The notes under the pieces are model-generated. The model made no database searches and was not told the origin of the DNA. It worked only from the letters and a program-made list of their open reading frames with translations. Shown here in pieces: positions 8,819-17,900 of a stretch of DNA of 64,000 nucleotides. The position numbers and the translations under genes were made by a program. Source of the stretch: Clostridiales bacterium Firm_04 (GTDB lineage Bacteria > Bacillota > Clostridia > Oscillospirales > Ruminococcaceae); contig LVAJ01000013.1 in NCBI GenBank assembly GCA_001603005.1, positions 62,001 through 126,000 on the forward strand, in the 5' to 3' direction. Within the stretch, counting starts at the first letter, position 1, and each line of letters opens with the position of its first letter.

Positions 8819-9778
8819 TCACTCCTTTTTTCCGGTTCCGGCGGATGTTTTCCGCTCTGTTTGCAGATTGACGATGACAATGCCGGCACAGACGAGCAGC
8901 AGCGCGGTCAGAAAGCTCAGGTTCAGCACATTGGATTCATGCAGCACGATCGCGGAGATCACAACACCGCAGACCGGATTCATGAACCCGAACACTGCGA
9001 CCTTTGAGACCGGATTGTGTTTCAGCAGCATTGCCCAGACCGAGTAAGCCGCCGCCGAGATGAACGCGAGATAGAGCAGCAGCAGGAATGCGGGCAGCGT
9101 GAAATGTCCAGGATGTCCGCCGCCGAGAAAACCGATCCCCGCGAGCACGATCCCGCCGAGCAGAAACTGCCAGCCGCTCAGCAGCACGGGATCCTCGCCG
9201 CCGGAGAGCTTTTTCATGTATGCCGAGGAGAAGCCGCTTGCGACCGTGCAGAGCAAAATCATGCCGTCGCCGAGCGGCTGAAACCGCAGACCGCCGGTCA
9301 GCCCGTTCAGATTGATGAGGATGATGCCGAGAAACCCGACCGTGCAGCCGAAAATGCTGCGCGCGGTCAGCTTTTCGAGCCGGAGCAGCAGCGAAGAAAT
9401 GAGGATCGCGAGAAACACGTTCATGCCGACCAGAACGGACGCCTTGACGCCGGTCGTGTGCGCCAGCCCGATGTAATAGCAGAAATATTGCAGCACGGTC
9501 TGAAACAGGCTGATGATGCAGATCTTTTTCATCGAGCGGCGGTTCGGCAGGAGCGGCTTTTTCGCGCGGATGCTGCCGAATGCAAGCGCCATGATGCCCG
9601 CAACGGCAAAGCGGATGCCGCCAAATGCCAGCTGATCTGCCCATGCATCATTCCGGATGCCGAGCATGGAATAGCCGGTTTTGACGGCAGAAAACGCGCT
9701 GCCCCAGAGTGCACAGCTGAAAAACGCGAGCAGCGCGACAATGCGTGTATCAGCGAGAAAATCTTTGCGTTGATCCAT
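8819..9778 (-). CDS. EamA-family drug/metabolite transporter
   Basis: The product has about 319 residues with ten predicted membrane helices in two EamA halves, the usual DMT-superfamily layout. Typical segments are CALWGSAFSAVKTGY in helix 1, GIRFAVAGIMAL in helix 2 and GFMNPVCGVVISAI in the second half. Family members export amino acids or other small metabolites. The substrate cannot be assigned. The start chosen is ATG 9778 after AAAAGAG. A GTG at 9805 overlaps the stop codon of the upstream gene in a GTGA arrangement and could allow coupled initiation. The gene is second in a three-gene minus-strand operon. Confidence 0.85.
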   Translation of the reverse strand: MDQRKDFLADTRIVALLAFFSCALWGSAFSAVKTGYSMLGIRNDAWADQLAFGGIRFAVAGIMALAFGSIRAKKPLLPNRRSMKKICIISLFQTVLQYFCYYIGLAHTTGVKASVLVGMNVFLAILISSLLLRLEKLTARSIFGCTVGFLGIILINLNGLTGGLRFQPLGDGMILLCTVASGFSSAYMKKLSGGEDPVLLSGWQFLLGGIVLAGIGFLGGGHPGHFTLPAFLLLLYLAFISAAAYSVWAMLLKHNPVSKVAVFGFMNPVCGVVISAIVLHESNVLNLSFLTALLLVCAGIVIVNLQTERKTSAGTGKKE

Positions 9779-9801
9779 AAATGAAACTCTTTTCTGCGGA
9801 C

Positions 9802-10452
9802 TCACTGCATCTGCTGTGTCTGACCGGCAGCTTCCTCTGCCTGCACAGCATTGAAGTCCCTGAGATAATCCAGCTGCTGCATGAGATCCGCTTCATCGGG
9901 CATTGCATTGCCGTTTGCGCCGGAAAGCGTTTTTTCATGCTCCTGCAGCAGCATTTCCATGCCCCTGACCGCCTTTTCGAGATTCGCAAACGCCGGCTGC
10001 TGATTCGGCTGATAGGGATCCAGCTTTTTCCAGTGTACGGTCTGTGCAGCGAGATAAAACTGCTTCAAAAAGCCCTCATAGAGCCGGTCGAAGCGCCTGA
10101 AGATCTCTTTCAGCTCGCTCTGACCGGAATAGGCGGAGCGGCGGCTTTTCTGCTGTTTGTATTCGTTCATGCAGCGCTTCATCGCAGCGAACGGCTTGTC
10201 GGATGCGCCGCCCTTCATCTCATAGCGCGCGAACAGTCCTGTCCGCAGGCGGCTGTCCTTCGGCAGGTCGGCGTCGCGCAGCAGATAGCGCATGCGGATG
10301 CGGTAACGCAGCGGCGGGCACACCAGTCCGATCAGATTGCCGAGCAGATACAGCAGCACAGAGATCAGCGTTTTGACCGCAAAGCCGATGCCGATTGCGA
10401 TGCCGGCGAAAATCGCAACAAAGAATGAGAGAATGCCTTCGAGCACTTCCAT
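9802..10452 (-). CDS. Unknown membrane-anchored protein
   Basis: The family is not recognised. The 216-residue product starts with two hydrophobic segments (~8-25 and ~28-45), followed by a basic, helical cytoplasmic part (RYRIRMRYLLRDADLPKDS, then MKRCMNEYKQQKSRRS). A Gln-rich tail ends in GQTQQMQ. It is first in the minus-strand operon with the EamA transporter and GNAT. The start is supported by AGGGGG upstream and by a promoter 30 bp away. There is no functional inference beyond membrane anchoring. Confidence 0.7.
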   Translation of the reverse strand: MEVLEGILSFFVAIFAGIAIGIGFAVKTLISVLLYLLGNLIGLVCPPLRYRIRMRYLLRDADLPKDSRLRTGLFARYEMKGGASDKPFAAMKRCMNEYKQQKSRRSAYSGQSELKEIFRRFDRLYEGFLKQFYLAAQTVHWKKLDPYQPNQQPAFANLEKAVRGMEMLLQEHEKTLSGANGNAMPDEADLMQQLDYLRDFNAVQAEEAAGQTQQMQ

Positions 10453-10483
10453 ATGCCGCGCCCCCTGTCAGAAGATTTTCTTT

Positions 10484-10512
10484 ATTATATCACATTACGG
10501 AAGAAAGTGCAA
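10484..10512 (-). promoter_or_regulatory. Sigma-A promoter of the minus-strand 8.2-10.5 kb operon
   Basis: On the minus strand: TTGCAC, 17-bp spacer with TGA at its end, TATAAT. It lies 32 bp before the start of the first operon gene. Confidence 0.8.
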
Positions 10513-10676
10513 TGGATGAGTGTGTATTTTTTCAATTGGTATATCATAGGGCGAAGTATCATAACAGAAGCCGCGGACAGCGGCGTATATTTTGCATGCG
10601 GGGACAGTCCGCGCAGCCGGTTCCCGAAGGAAAATGCCAGCGCGGGCTCCGCGCCCGCTGTTCAGAAAATCTTAAC

Positions 10677-10705
10677 TTGACCGTGCCTGTCATTCATGTT
10701 ATAAT
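10677..10705 (+). promoter_or_regulatory. Sigma-A promoter of the 10.7 kb gene pair
   Basis: TTGACC (10677-10682), 17-bp spacer ending TGT, TATAAT (10700-10705). It is 32 bp upstream of the start codon. A GC-rich imperfect hairpin (10636-10660) lies just before it. Confidence 0.85.
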
Positions 10706-10737
10706 AAAACAAAGTCCTGTATGAAAGGTATTTGGAA

Positions 10738-11523
10738 ATGAAGAAGTCAGGCAAGATGATCTTGATCGTATCCGGAATTGTGCTCACCGCGGGTGTTCTG
10801 CTGTTTACACTCGGCGGGATGCTGATTAAGCGGAACTGTGAAAAGAATTATGCGGATTCGCTTGCATTTGCTGCGGAACCGTATCCGTATGCCGCGCTGG
10901 GAGAACCGGACGACGGCGTACCCTATGAAAGGGACGGCATCCGGCTGATGATGCCCGCTGATTTGCAGGCGAAGGATGACAGCGATCCGGAGAGCATAAA
11001 GAGCCGCATTTTCACGAACAGTGCAGAAGATGTTACGGTGATGATGATGGAACCTTATGATTACGGGGAACTGATGCTTGCTGATCTGGAACAAAAGTCC
11101 AGTGCAAAAGCGCTCGCATATTTCTGCAGGTCGATCGGCTGTGAAGTGCCGCAGAACTGGTATGCATTCAATGACCTGATCTATCATTTGACGCTTGATG
11201 ACTGCAATGCGCATAATGTGCTTCAGGCATATGTTTTTTCGCTGTTTGCAGAGGGCAAGGATGAACTGACAGAACCGTATGATGCCTGCTGGGATCTGAT
11301 CAATTCAGACGGCGACAGGGGATTCGTGTATTTGATGAAGCCGCAGGAAGGTCAGCAGGAAGATGTCTGCCGAATCAATGTGCAGCTGTTTGACAGAGAA
11401 AACGGAAATTTATCGCATGAAGTGCTGATCCGCGCTCCCGAACCGGAAACCTGCTGGCGCATTGCAAATTCGATTCGGGGCACAGAGAATGATGGACAAG
11501 GAGAGCCGCAGTATGCAGAATAA
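10738..11523 (+). CDS. Unknown protein with N-terminal membrane anchor
   Basis: About 261 residues. A single N-terminal hydrophobic segment (~5-30, MILIVSGIVLTAGVLLFTLG) is followed by an acidic, probably extracytoplasmic domain with no motif that I recognise. Four cysteines are scattered in the ectodomain. ATG 10738 was chosen over TTG 10732 because AAAGG at 10724-10728 is spaced 9 nt from the ATG. The 3' end overlaps the next gene by 11 nt, so the two are probably translated together. Confidence 0.7.
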   Translation: MKKSGKMILIVSGIVLTAGVLLFTLGGMLIKRNCEKNYADSLAFAAEPYPYAALGEPDDGVPYERDGIRLMMPADLQAKDDSDPESIKSRIFTNSAEDVTVMMMEPYDYGELMLADLEQKSSAKALAYFCRSIGCEVPQNWYAFNDLIYHLTLDDCNAHNVLQAYVFSLFAEGKDELTEPYDACWDLINSDGDRGFVYLMKPQEGQQEDVCRINVQLFDRENGNLSHEVLIRAPEPETCWRIANSIRGTENDGQGEPQYAE

Positions 11524-11884
11524 GGAACAGGCAATCGAAAATCACAAGCAGTTCATGAGCTGTTCTGCGGCGGTGCTGCGGGCATTTCATGAGAAAGCAG
11601 GGCTTTCGGAATCGCAGGCGGCACAGATCGCAGCGCCGATGGCAGGCGGCAGAATGGGCACATGCGGCGCAGTGCTGGCTGCGCAGGAAGTGCTCCGCCG
11701 CAGATTCGGCGCAGACGATCCGCGCGCGGACGAGCTGGAACGGAAATTTGCAGAAATGAACCGTTCATCGCTTTGCCGCGAGCTGAAAGGCGGTCTGACC
11801 GGAAAGCCGCTGCGCTCCTGCCGCGGCTGCGTCACGGATGCGGCAGAGCTGCTGGAGCAGATGCTTGCGGATGCGGAAGAATGA
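11513..11884 (+). CDS. C_GCAxxG_C_C-type redox protein
   Basis: The 123-residue product matches the C_GCAxxG_C_C (split-Soret-like) family pattern: FMSCSAAVLRAF near the start, GTCGAVLAAQEV as the CGA core, SLCRELKGGLTGKP and the C-terminal SCRGCV pair. The family is thought to be redox-active through its conserved cysteines, but its reaction is not established. ATG 11513 has AAGGAG 9 nt upstream and starts inside the end of the preceding gene. The following 240 bp to the next gene are AT-rich and contain a promoter. Confidence 0.75.
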   Translation: MQNKEQAIENHKQFMSCSAAVLRAFHEKAGLSESQAAQIAAPMAGGRMGTCGAVLAAQEVLRRRFGADDPRADELERKFAEMNRSSLCRELKGGLTGKPLRSCRGCVTDAAELLEQMLADAEE

Positions 11885-12008
11885 TGCGTGCCGCCGGCGT
11901 ATCACGATACGCGAAAACATCGGAATCACGGCGTTTTATCATAGGATCGGTCAGGTTTGTCTAATAATTTGTAAAAATCAAGATAAAGTGTACAATCCGT
12001 AGTATCCT

Positions 12009-12098
12009 CTTTCGGAAAACATTGATTGAACAGTACAATTGACTTTTACCGGAGAATGTGATAAAATGATATATTATAGTATAATGATTTTCCGAAAG
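12009..12098. promoter_or_regulatory. 11-bp inverted repeat bracketing the promoter of the secretion-locus lipoprotein
   Basis: CTTTCGGAAAA at 12009-12019 is the exact reverse complement of TTTTCCGAAAG at 12088-12098. The arms are 68 bp apart and flank the -35/-10 elements (12039-12067), so this is a candidate looping operator. No regulator can be named. Confidence 0.45.
12039..12067 (+). promoter_or_regulatory. Sigma-A promoter at the head of the EssC locus
   Basis: TTGACT (12039-12044), 17-bp spacer ending TGA, TAAAAT (12062-12067). It lies 60 bp before the lipoprotein start. A second AT-rich -10-like sequence follows at 12075-12084. Confidence 0.65.
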
Positions 12099-12127
12099 TG
12101 CTTATTTCGGGTTTTAGGGTGGGTAAC

Positions 12128-14968
12128 ATGAAAAGATCTTTTGCAATTTTGACGGCTGCGGTGCTGACATCGGCGTTCACTGGCTCGCTGCTCAGCGGCT
12201 GCGGCATCAAGGGTACGGATGCTTCTGCGCTCGGCATTTACGGCGAGCATATTACATCGGGAGAGTGGCTTCAGATTCTGAATGAGAAGTTCGGCTTTAC
12301 GCCGGATTCAGAATCGGAGCCTTATTTCGCATCTGTGCCGCAGGATGATCCGTATTACAGTGCCGTGCAGACTGCGGTCAGCATGGAGGTGCTGCCGGAG
12401 GACTATGAGGCGCTGGATACAAAGGATCAGCTGACCAGAGAATTTTGCGCCGTGACGCTTGCGGGTGCGCTGTACTTTGCGAATCCGGATGACGCGATGC
12501 AGATCGCGGATCTCGGCGACTGCAAGTATCCGGAGCAGGTGCGCACGGTCGTCAATGACGGCATCATGGCGCTGGATGAGCAGAACAAATTCTGTCCGGC
12601 GGAGGAGATCCTCTATGTGGATGCGTCGATCTGTCTGGAGGATGCATACCGTTACTGGGCGGACATGAGCTTTGACGATGCGGTCTATGATTATACGATG
12701 CAGGAGGGCGTGGTCGATCTTGCGGGCGTTTCGACGATCGCGGAGACCGAAGACGGCAAATTCGAGCCGGATGCGTCCTATGTGCAGGAGCAGGCAAAGC
12801 TTCTGAAGGATCAGCATTTTTCGTATGATGCGGCAAGCGGAACGATGACGATGGACGATCCGGCGGCGCTGGGCTTTTCGGAGGGTACCGTCACGGTTTT
12901 TCCGGATGAGAACAGCATTACCGGCATGGAGGCAGCGCGCATCGTCACGATCACGAAGCTGCCGGACGGGACATACAGCTGCGATACAGAGGGCGTCACG
13001 CCGCTCGATATCTTCGGGGAGATGGATTACCGCGAAAATGTCGAGCCGCAGTTCAATGAGCTGACGCTGCTCGATGAAAATGACAATCCGATCCGCTTTG
13101 ACAGCAGCGCAGCGGATGCGGGAGCAGGCGTTGAACCGACCGCATTCACCGGATTTGATTCACGGACAGGTCTGCCGCTTGCGGAAACACTCGGCAGCGG
13201 ACGCGGCGGAGAGATCGTGCCGCTGGAGGAAATGCATGTCGAAAAGACATTCGATGACGGCTTCATCACGGATTCGTTCTCGGTGCCGATCACGGACAAG
13301 CTGACGGCAAAGGTCTCCATGACACCGCGCGGCTTCAAGATCACAGTCGAATCGAAAGTAAAGAGCGGCGGCAATAATAAGCTGGAAAAGGGTAAAGGTT
13401 CCGCGATCAAGCAGTATCTCGAACAGCTTGACAAGGAGAAAGAAAACGCTGCCAAGCTGGATAAATCCAAGATCGGCGGCATGCTGACGCGCGATTACAG
13501 TCTGAAAGATGACCTCAAGGGTTCGCTGAGCCGTGCGGGCAGTGTTACGCTGGGTGTCGAGAACATTTCGTTCCACAATGCGCTGGAAGTGAAAAAAAGC
13601 AAGCATCTGCATATCCCTTACGGCGTCAAGTATCTGAAATCGAGCGTGTCGTTCGACCAGACCGTGAAGCTCACGGGCAGCCTCGGCGCAGAGGCATCGG
13701 CGACGCTGTTCAAGGTGGTCGTGCCGACGGGCGTGCCGCTGCTGAATCTGGTGTTCAAGGTCGAAATGAAAGTCTCCCTGACCGGAGAAGTGAGCATCAA
13801 CATCAAGACATCCGGCATCGAAAAGGGCATGGAGCTCCGCAACGGCAGTCTGCAAAAGGTGCATGAGGAAGGCAAGCGCACCACGGACATCAAGGGCGAA
13901 CTGATCGCAGAGCTGACGCTTCCGCTTTCGCTGAAGCTTGTGGTTGTCAGCGAAAAGGTCGGCGGCGGCTATGCGGAGCTGGATCTCGGCGTCGGTCTCA
14001 ATCTGGCTGGCAAGCTGAACAAGATCGAGGTCACGGCGGACGGAACGGATCAGCAGTACACGATCCCGCTGCTGTGTACCGACGTGAAGCTATACGGCAT
14101 CGTCAAGATAAAAGTCGGCGCGAGTTTCTTCAAATTTGACGAGAGCAAGACATTCGATATGCTGAATAAGGACAACGGTACATTCAGCTACGGACATTTT
14201 GAGGGACTGACGTTCAAGCAGGTGAGTCAGTGTACCGCAGGCACGCAGTCTTTGCAGAAAAAGGGCATGGACGCGGGCGAGTCGCTGGAGCTGAACATGG
14301 GAAATCTGGAACTGGCGGTCGGTGAATCGGCAGAGATCCGCATTACGAAGATCCCGACGCGCTATTCTGTCTCAAAGGATGTGATCGTCGGACTGAACAA
14401 GCTCCGTCTGGAATCGCCTGTCACATTCGATAATTCCAGAATCCTCGTGCCGAATACGTGGACAAAATTCACGCAGTTTGCGTATAATCTCGGCGCAGGC
14501 GGTTCCTTCAAATCGTATCTGAGCCTTGAGGGGGACGATCCCTCTGTGGTCAAGGTGACGGCAAAGGAAGCGGGCGATATCCTCGTGACATTCCGCACAA
14601 AGGATTCGTACCAGCAGGCGACCTGCCTGATCCGCGTCACGGAGCAGAAGCCGGATGCGCCGCTCGTCACGCTGCCGGCAACCGGAAACTTCAAGCTGAA
14701 CAAGGATTATCTCACCATGAAGCCCGGTACCGGATTCAAGCTGACATTCTCCGAGCTGCCGAACGGCGTCACGGAGGCGGATGTACTCTGGGATTCGGAC
14801 GATACATCTATTGCGGCGGTCGATAACAACGGCAATGTCATTGCGATCGCGCAGGGTGTCGCCAACATCATCGCAAGGACTGCGGACGGCAGATATCGCT
14901 TCTCGTGTACAGTCAGCGTCAGCGAAAGCGCTTCGCCTGTTGTGACCGAAAAACCGATGATGATGTAA
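12128..14968 (+). CDS. Large secreted lipoprotein with Big2-like domain, first gene of the EssC locus
   Basis: 946 residues. A type II signal peptide ends in a lipobox (GSLLSGCG, lipid Cys25). Residues ~35-190 contain helical repeats resembling S-layer-homology units (GEHITSGEWLQILNEKFGF; LTREFCAVTLAGALYFANP). The middle (~370-720) is beta-rich and unrecognised. The C-terminal ~100 residues look like a bacterial Ig-like Big2 domain (WDSDDTSIAAVDNNGNVIAI). It probably stands on the outer face of the membrane. It lies 21 nt upstream of essC with no terminator between, so it is probably co-transcribed and may be a surface component of the secretion system. That role is inference from position. 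ATG 12128 follows AGGGTGGG; an upstream in-frame TTG (12098) is less likely. Confidence 0.78.
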   Translation: MKRSFAILTAAVLTSAFTGSLLSGCGIKGTDASALGIYGEHITSGEWLQILNEKFGFTPDSESEPYFASVPQDDPYYSAVQTAVSMEVLPEDYEALDTKDQLTREFCAVTLAGALYFANPDDAMQIADLGDCKYPEQVRTVVNDGIMALDEQNKFCPAEEILYVDASICLEDAYRYWADMSFDDAVYDYTMQEGVVDLAGVSTIAETEDGKFEPDASYVQEQAKLLKDQHFSYDAASGTMTMDDPAALGFSEGTVTVFPDENSITGMEAARIVTITKLPDGTYSCDTEGVTPLDIFGEMDYRENVEPQFNELTLLDENDNPIRFDSSAADAGAGVEPTAFTGFDSRTGLPLAETLGSGRGGEIVPLEEMHVEKTFDDGFITDSFSVPITDKLTAKVSMTPRGFKITVESKVKSGGNNKLEKGKGSAIKQYLEQLDKEKENAAKLDKSKIGGMLTRDYSLKDDLKGSLSRAGSVTLGVENISFHNALEVKKSKHLHIPYGVKYLKSSVSFDQTVKLTGSLGAEASATLFKVVVPTGVPLLNLVFKVEMKVSLTGEVSINIKTSGIEKGMELRNGSLQKVHEEGKRTTDIKGELIAELTLPLSLKLVVVSEKVGGGYAELDLGVGLNLAGKLNKIEVTADGTDQQYTIPLLCTDVKLYGIVKIKVGASFFKFDESKTFDMLNKDNGTFSYGHFEGLTFKQVSQCTAGTQSLQKKGMDAGESLELNMGNLELAVGESAEIRITKIPTRYSVSKDVIVGLNKLRLESPVTFDNSRILVPNTWTKFTQFAYNLGAGGSFKSYLSLEGDDPSVVKVTAKEAGDILVTFRTKDSYQQATCLIRVTEQKPDAPLVTLPATGNFKLNKDYLTMKPGTGFKLTFSELPNGVTEADVLWDSDDTSIAAVDNNGNVIAIAQGVANIIARTADGRYRFSCTVSVSESASPVVTEKPMMM

Positions 14969-14989
14969 CCGCAAAGACGGGAGGCATGT

Positions 14990-17900
14990 ATGTTTGTAAC
15001 GCTCATGACGCAGGAGGGCTGTCACACGATCAGCCTGCCGGCGTCCCGCAGCGGTCAGTACTGGCTGCGTGCGGCGTACCATCCGGAAAATGAAAAGCTG
15101 CTGAGCATTGAGGCAGCGGACGGAAACTGGTGCGTGCTCTCGACGGATACGGCAGCCGTTCTGGATGCAGACAGCGCCGTGATCCCGTCCTGCGTGCTCA
15201 CCGAACAGAGCTTTCATAAAATCGCGCTGGTCGCGCTGAATCAGTATGCCTATCTGTATACGGAACCGGATACGCCCGACCGCGCAGCCTTTACGAAATA
15301 CCGCCTTGCAAACGGCGCAGATACGCTGAAAATCGGCAAGGCATCAGACTGTCAGATCCGCTGCAGCAATCCGATGATCTCCGGTTCGCATGCCGTGCTC
15401 CGCAGAGAAAACGGCAGCTTTTCCGTTGCGGATACGAACAGCACGAACGGCACATTTGTCAATCATCTGCGCATCAAGGAGCAGAAATTGTCCGCCGGTG
15501 ATGTGATTTCGGTCATGGGCATGAAAATCATCATCGGAACGGATTTTATCGCGCTGAACAATCCCGATCAGAGTGTCACGCCGGATCCCCGCGCGCTGCT
15601 GCCGTATCAGGCACCTGCACCGGAGAATCTGCCGGAGAAAACGGATGTGCTGCGGACATTTTCACGGTCGCCGCAGTTCCGGACACCGGTCGTTCCGTGC
15701 GAAATTCAGGTCGAGATGCCGCCGCAGAAGCAGTCGCCCGATGAGATGCCGCTCTACCTGACGCTCGGCCCGTCGCTGACAATGGGACTTGCATCCATGA
15801 CGACGGCACTGTTCGCGGTCAATCATGCGGTCGGGCAGGGGAATGTCGCCGCGGCGATCCCGTCCATTGTCATGTCGTGCAGCATGCTCTGCGGCTCGGT
15901 ACTGTGGCCGCTGATGGCGCGCCGGCAGCATAAAAAGGAACGCGATGCGCGTGAGCAGAAGCGTCTGGAGATCTACCGCAGCTACATTGACGGGCAGGCG
16001 CAGATCCTTGACCAGTCGCTTTTTGCGCAGAGCAAGGCGCTCAATACGAATTATATCTCGGTGCGGGCATGCATCGAACGCATTGTGAACAGTGACCGGC
16101 AGCTCTGGGAGCGGTCGGCATATGACGATGAATTTCTGCGGCTGCGGCTCGGCACAAGCGATCTGCCGATGATCGGCGAGGTGCAGATCCCGCAGGAAAA
16201 GATCTCGCTGATCGACGATCCGCTGATCGGGGAGATGAAGCGTCTGCTCGCAAAACCGCGCGTGCTGACGGATGTGCCGGTCACGCTCTCGCTGTATACG
16301 AATGATGTCATCGGCATCAACGGCAGCAGAGCGGCGCGGAATCAGCTGCTCCGCAATCTGATGATCCAGATCGTCACGCTGTACGGCTATGATTATGTGA
16401 AGCTGGTGCTGCTGCTCTCGGAGGAGGATGCAGGGGAATTTGACATGTTCCGCACACTGCCGCATCTCTGGGACAATGACCGCAGACTGCGCTATTTCGG
16501 CGTCAACGACAATGAGATCAAGGAGATCTCGATCGCGCTGGAAGCGGAATACGATGCGGCGCTGTTTGCATCGCGGGATAAATCCGCCCCGCAGCGGACG
16601 CCGTATTATGTGGTCGTCGCGACCGATCCGAAGCTGACGGTCTCCGCAGGCATTCTGCGCAAGGTGCTGGAAGGGCAGCAGAATCTCGGCTTTTCGCTGA
16701 TCTTCTCGGCAGAGGAGCTGCGTGAAATCCCGAAGGAATGCAGCCGCGTGATCTATGCGGATACCGCGGATGCCTACATCCTCGAAAAAGAGAATCTGCA
16801 GGAAAAAACGCTGTTTTTCAATATGGAGCAGGACGCCGGACAGTATCCGCTTGCGGATGTCTGCGCGATTCTGTCGAATCTGCGGCTGAATACGGCAGGT
16901 ACGGCGGGAACGATTCCCGACCGCGTGGATTTTCTCAGCATGTTCGATGTCCGCAAGATCGACCACCTGAACATTATGGAGCGCTGGAAGAACCACGATC
17001 CGACAATGTCGCTGGAAGCGCCGGTCGGACGGGATGCGCACGGCAATCTGTTCCTTTTGGATCTGCACCAGAACATTCATGGTCCGCACGGACTCGTTGC
17101 GGGCATGACCGGTTCGGGCAAATCCGAATTTATCATCACCTATATTCTCTCCATGGCGGTGAATTATCATCCGCATGAGGTCGCGTTCGTGCTGATCGAC
17201 TACAAGGGCGGCGGCATGGCAAAGACCTTTGAGCATCTGCCGCATACGGTCGGCATCATCACGAATCTGGACGGCGCAGGCGTCAACCGCTCGCTGGTCT
17301 CGATCCGCAGTGAGCTTGCCCGCCGGCAGGAGGCATTTCTTGCGCTTTCCGCGAAGATCGGTGAGAGCAATATCGACATCTACAAATATCAGAAGCTCTA
17401 CCGCAGCGGTGTTGCCGAGCATCCGATGCCGCATCTGTTCATTATTTCGGATGAGTTTGCGGAATTGAAGCAGCAGCGTCCGGAGTTCATGGAGCAGCTG
17501 GTCAGCATTGCGCGAATCGGCAGAAGCCTCGGCGTCCACATGATCCTTGCAACACAGAAGCCGGACGGCGTGGTGGACGATCAGATCTGGTCGAACAGCA
17601 AATTCAAGGTCTGCCTGAAGGTGCAGACCAAGGATGACAGCCAGCGCATGCTGAACCGTCCGGATGCGGCAAGCCTTGTGCAGACGGGCAGATTCTATTT
17701 ACAGGTCGGCTACAACGAGCTGTTTGAGCTTGGGCAGTCCGCATGGGCGGGCGCGCCGTATATTGAGCAGGCGGATGCGCAGGCAAATGCGTCCGCACAG
17801 ATCTCCGTGATCGACAACATCGGCAGAACCGTGATCTCCCGCGAGGTCAGACCTGCCGGCGAGAGCGAAAAGCCGCAGTACAAAAAGCAGGTCGATGCGA

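Noticed and set aside
15662-17539. 625-codon minus-strand frame inside essC
   Set aside because: It is a codon-structure shadow of essC; the plus-strand Walker and FHA motifs are unambiguous.
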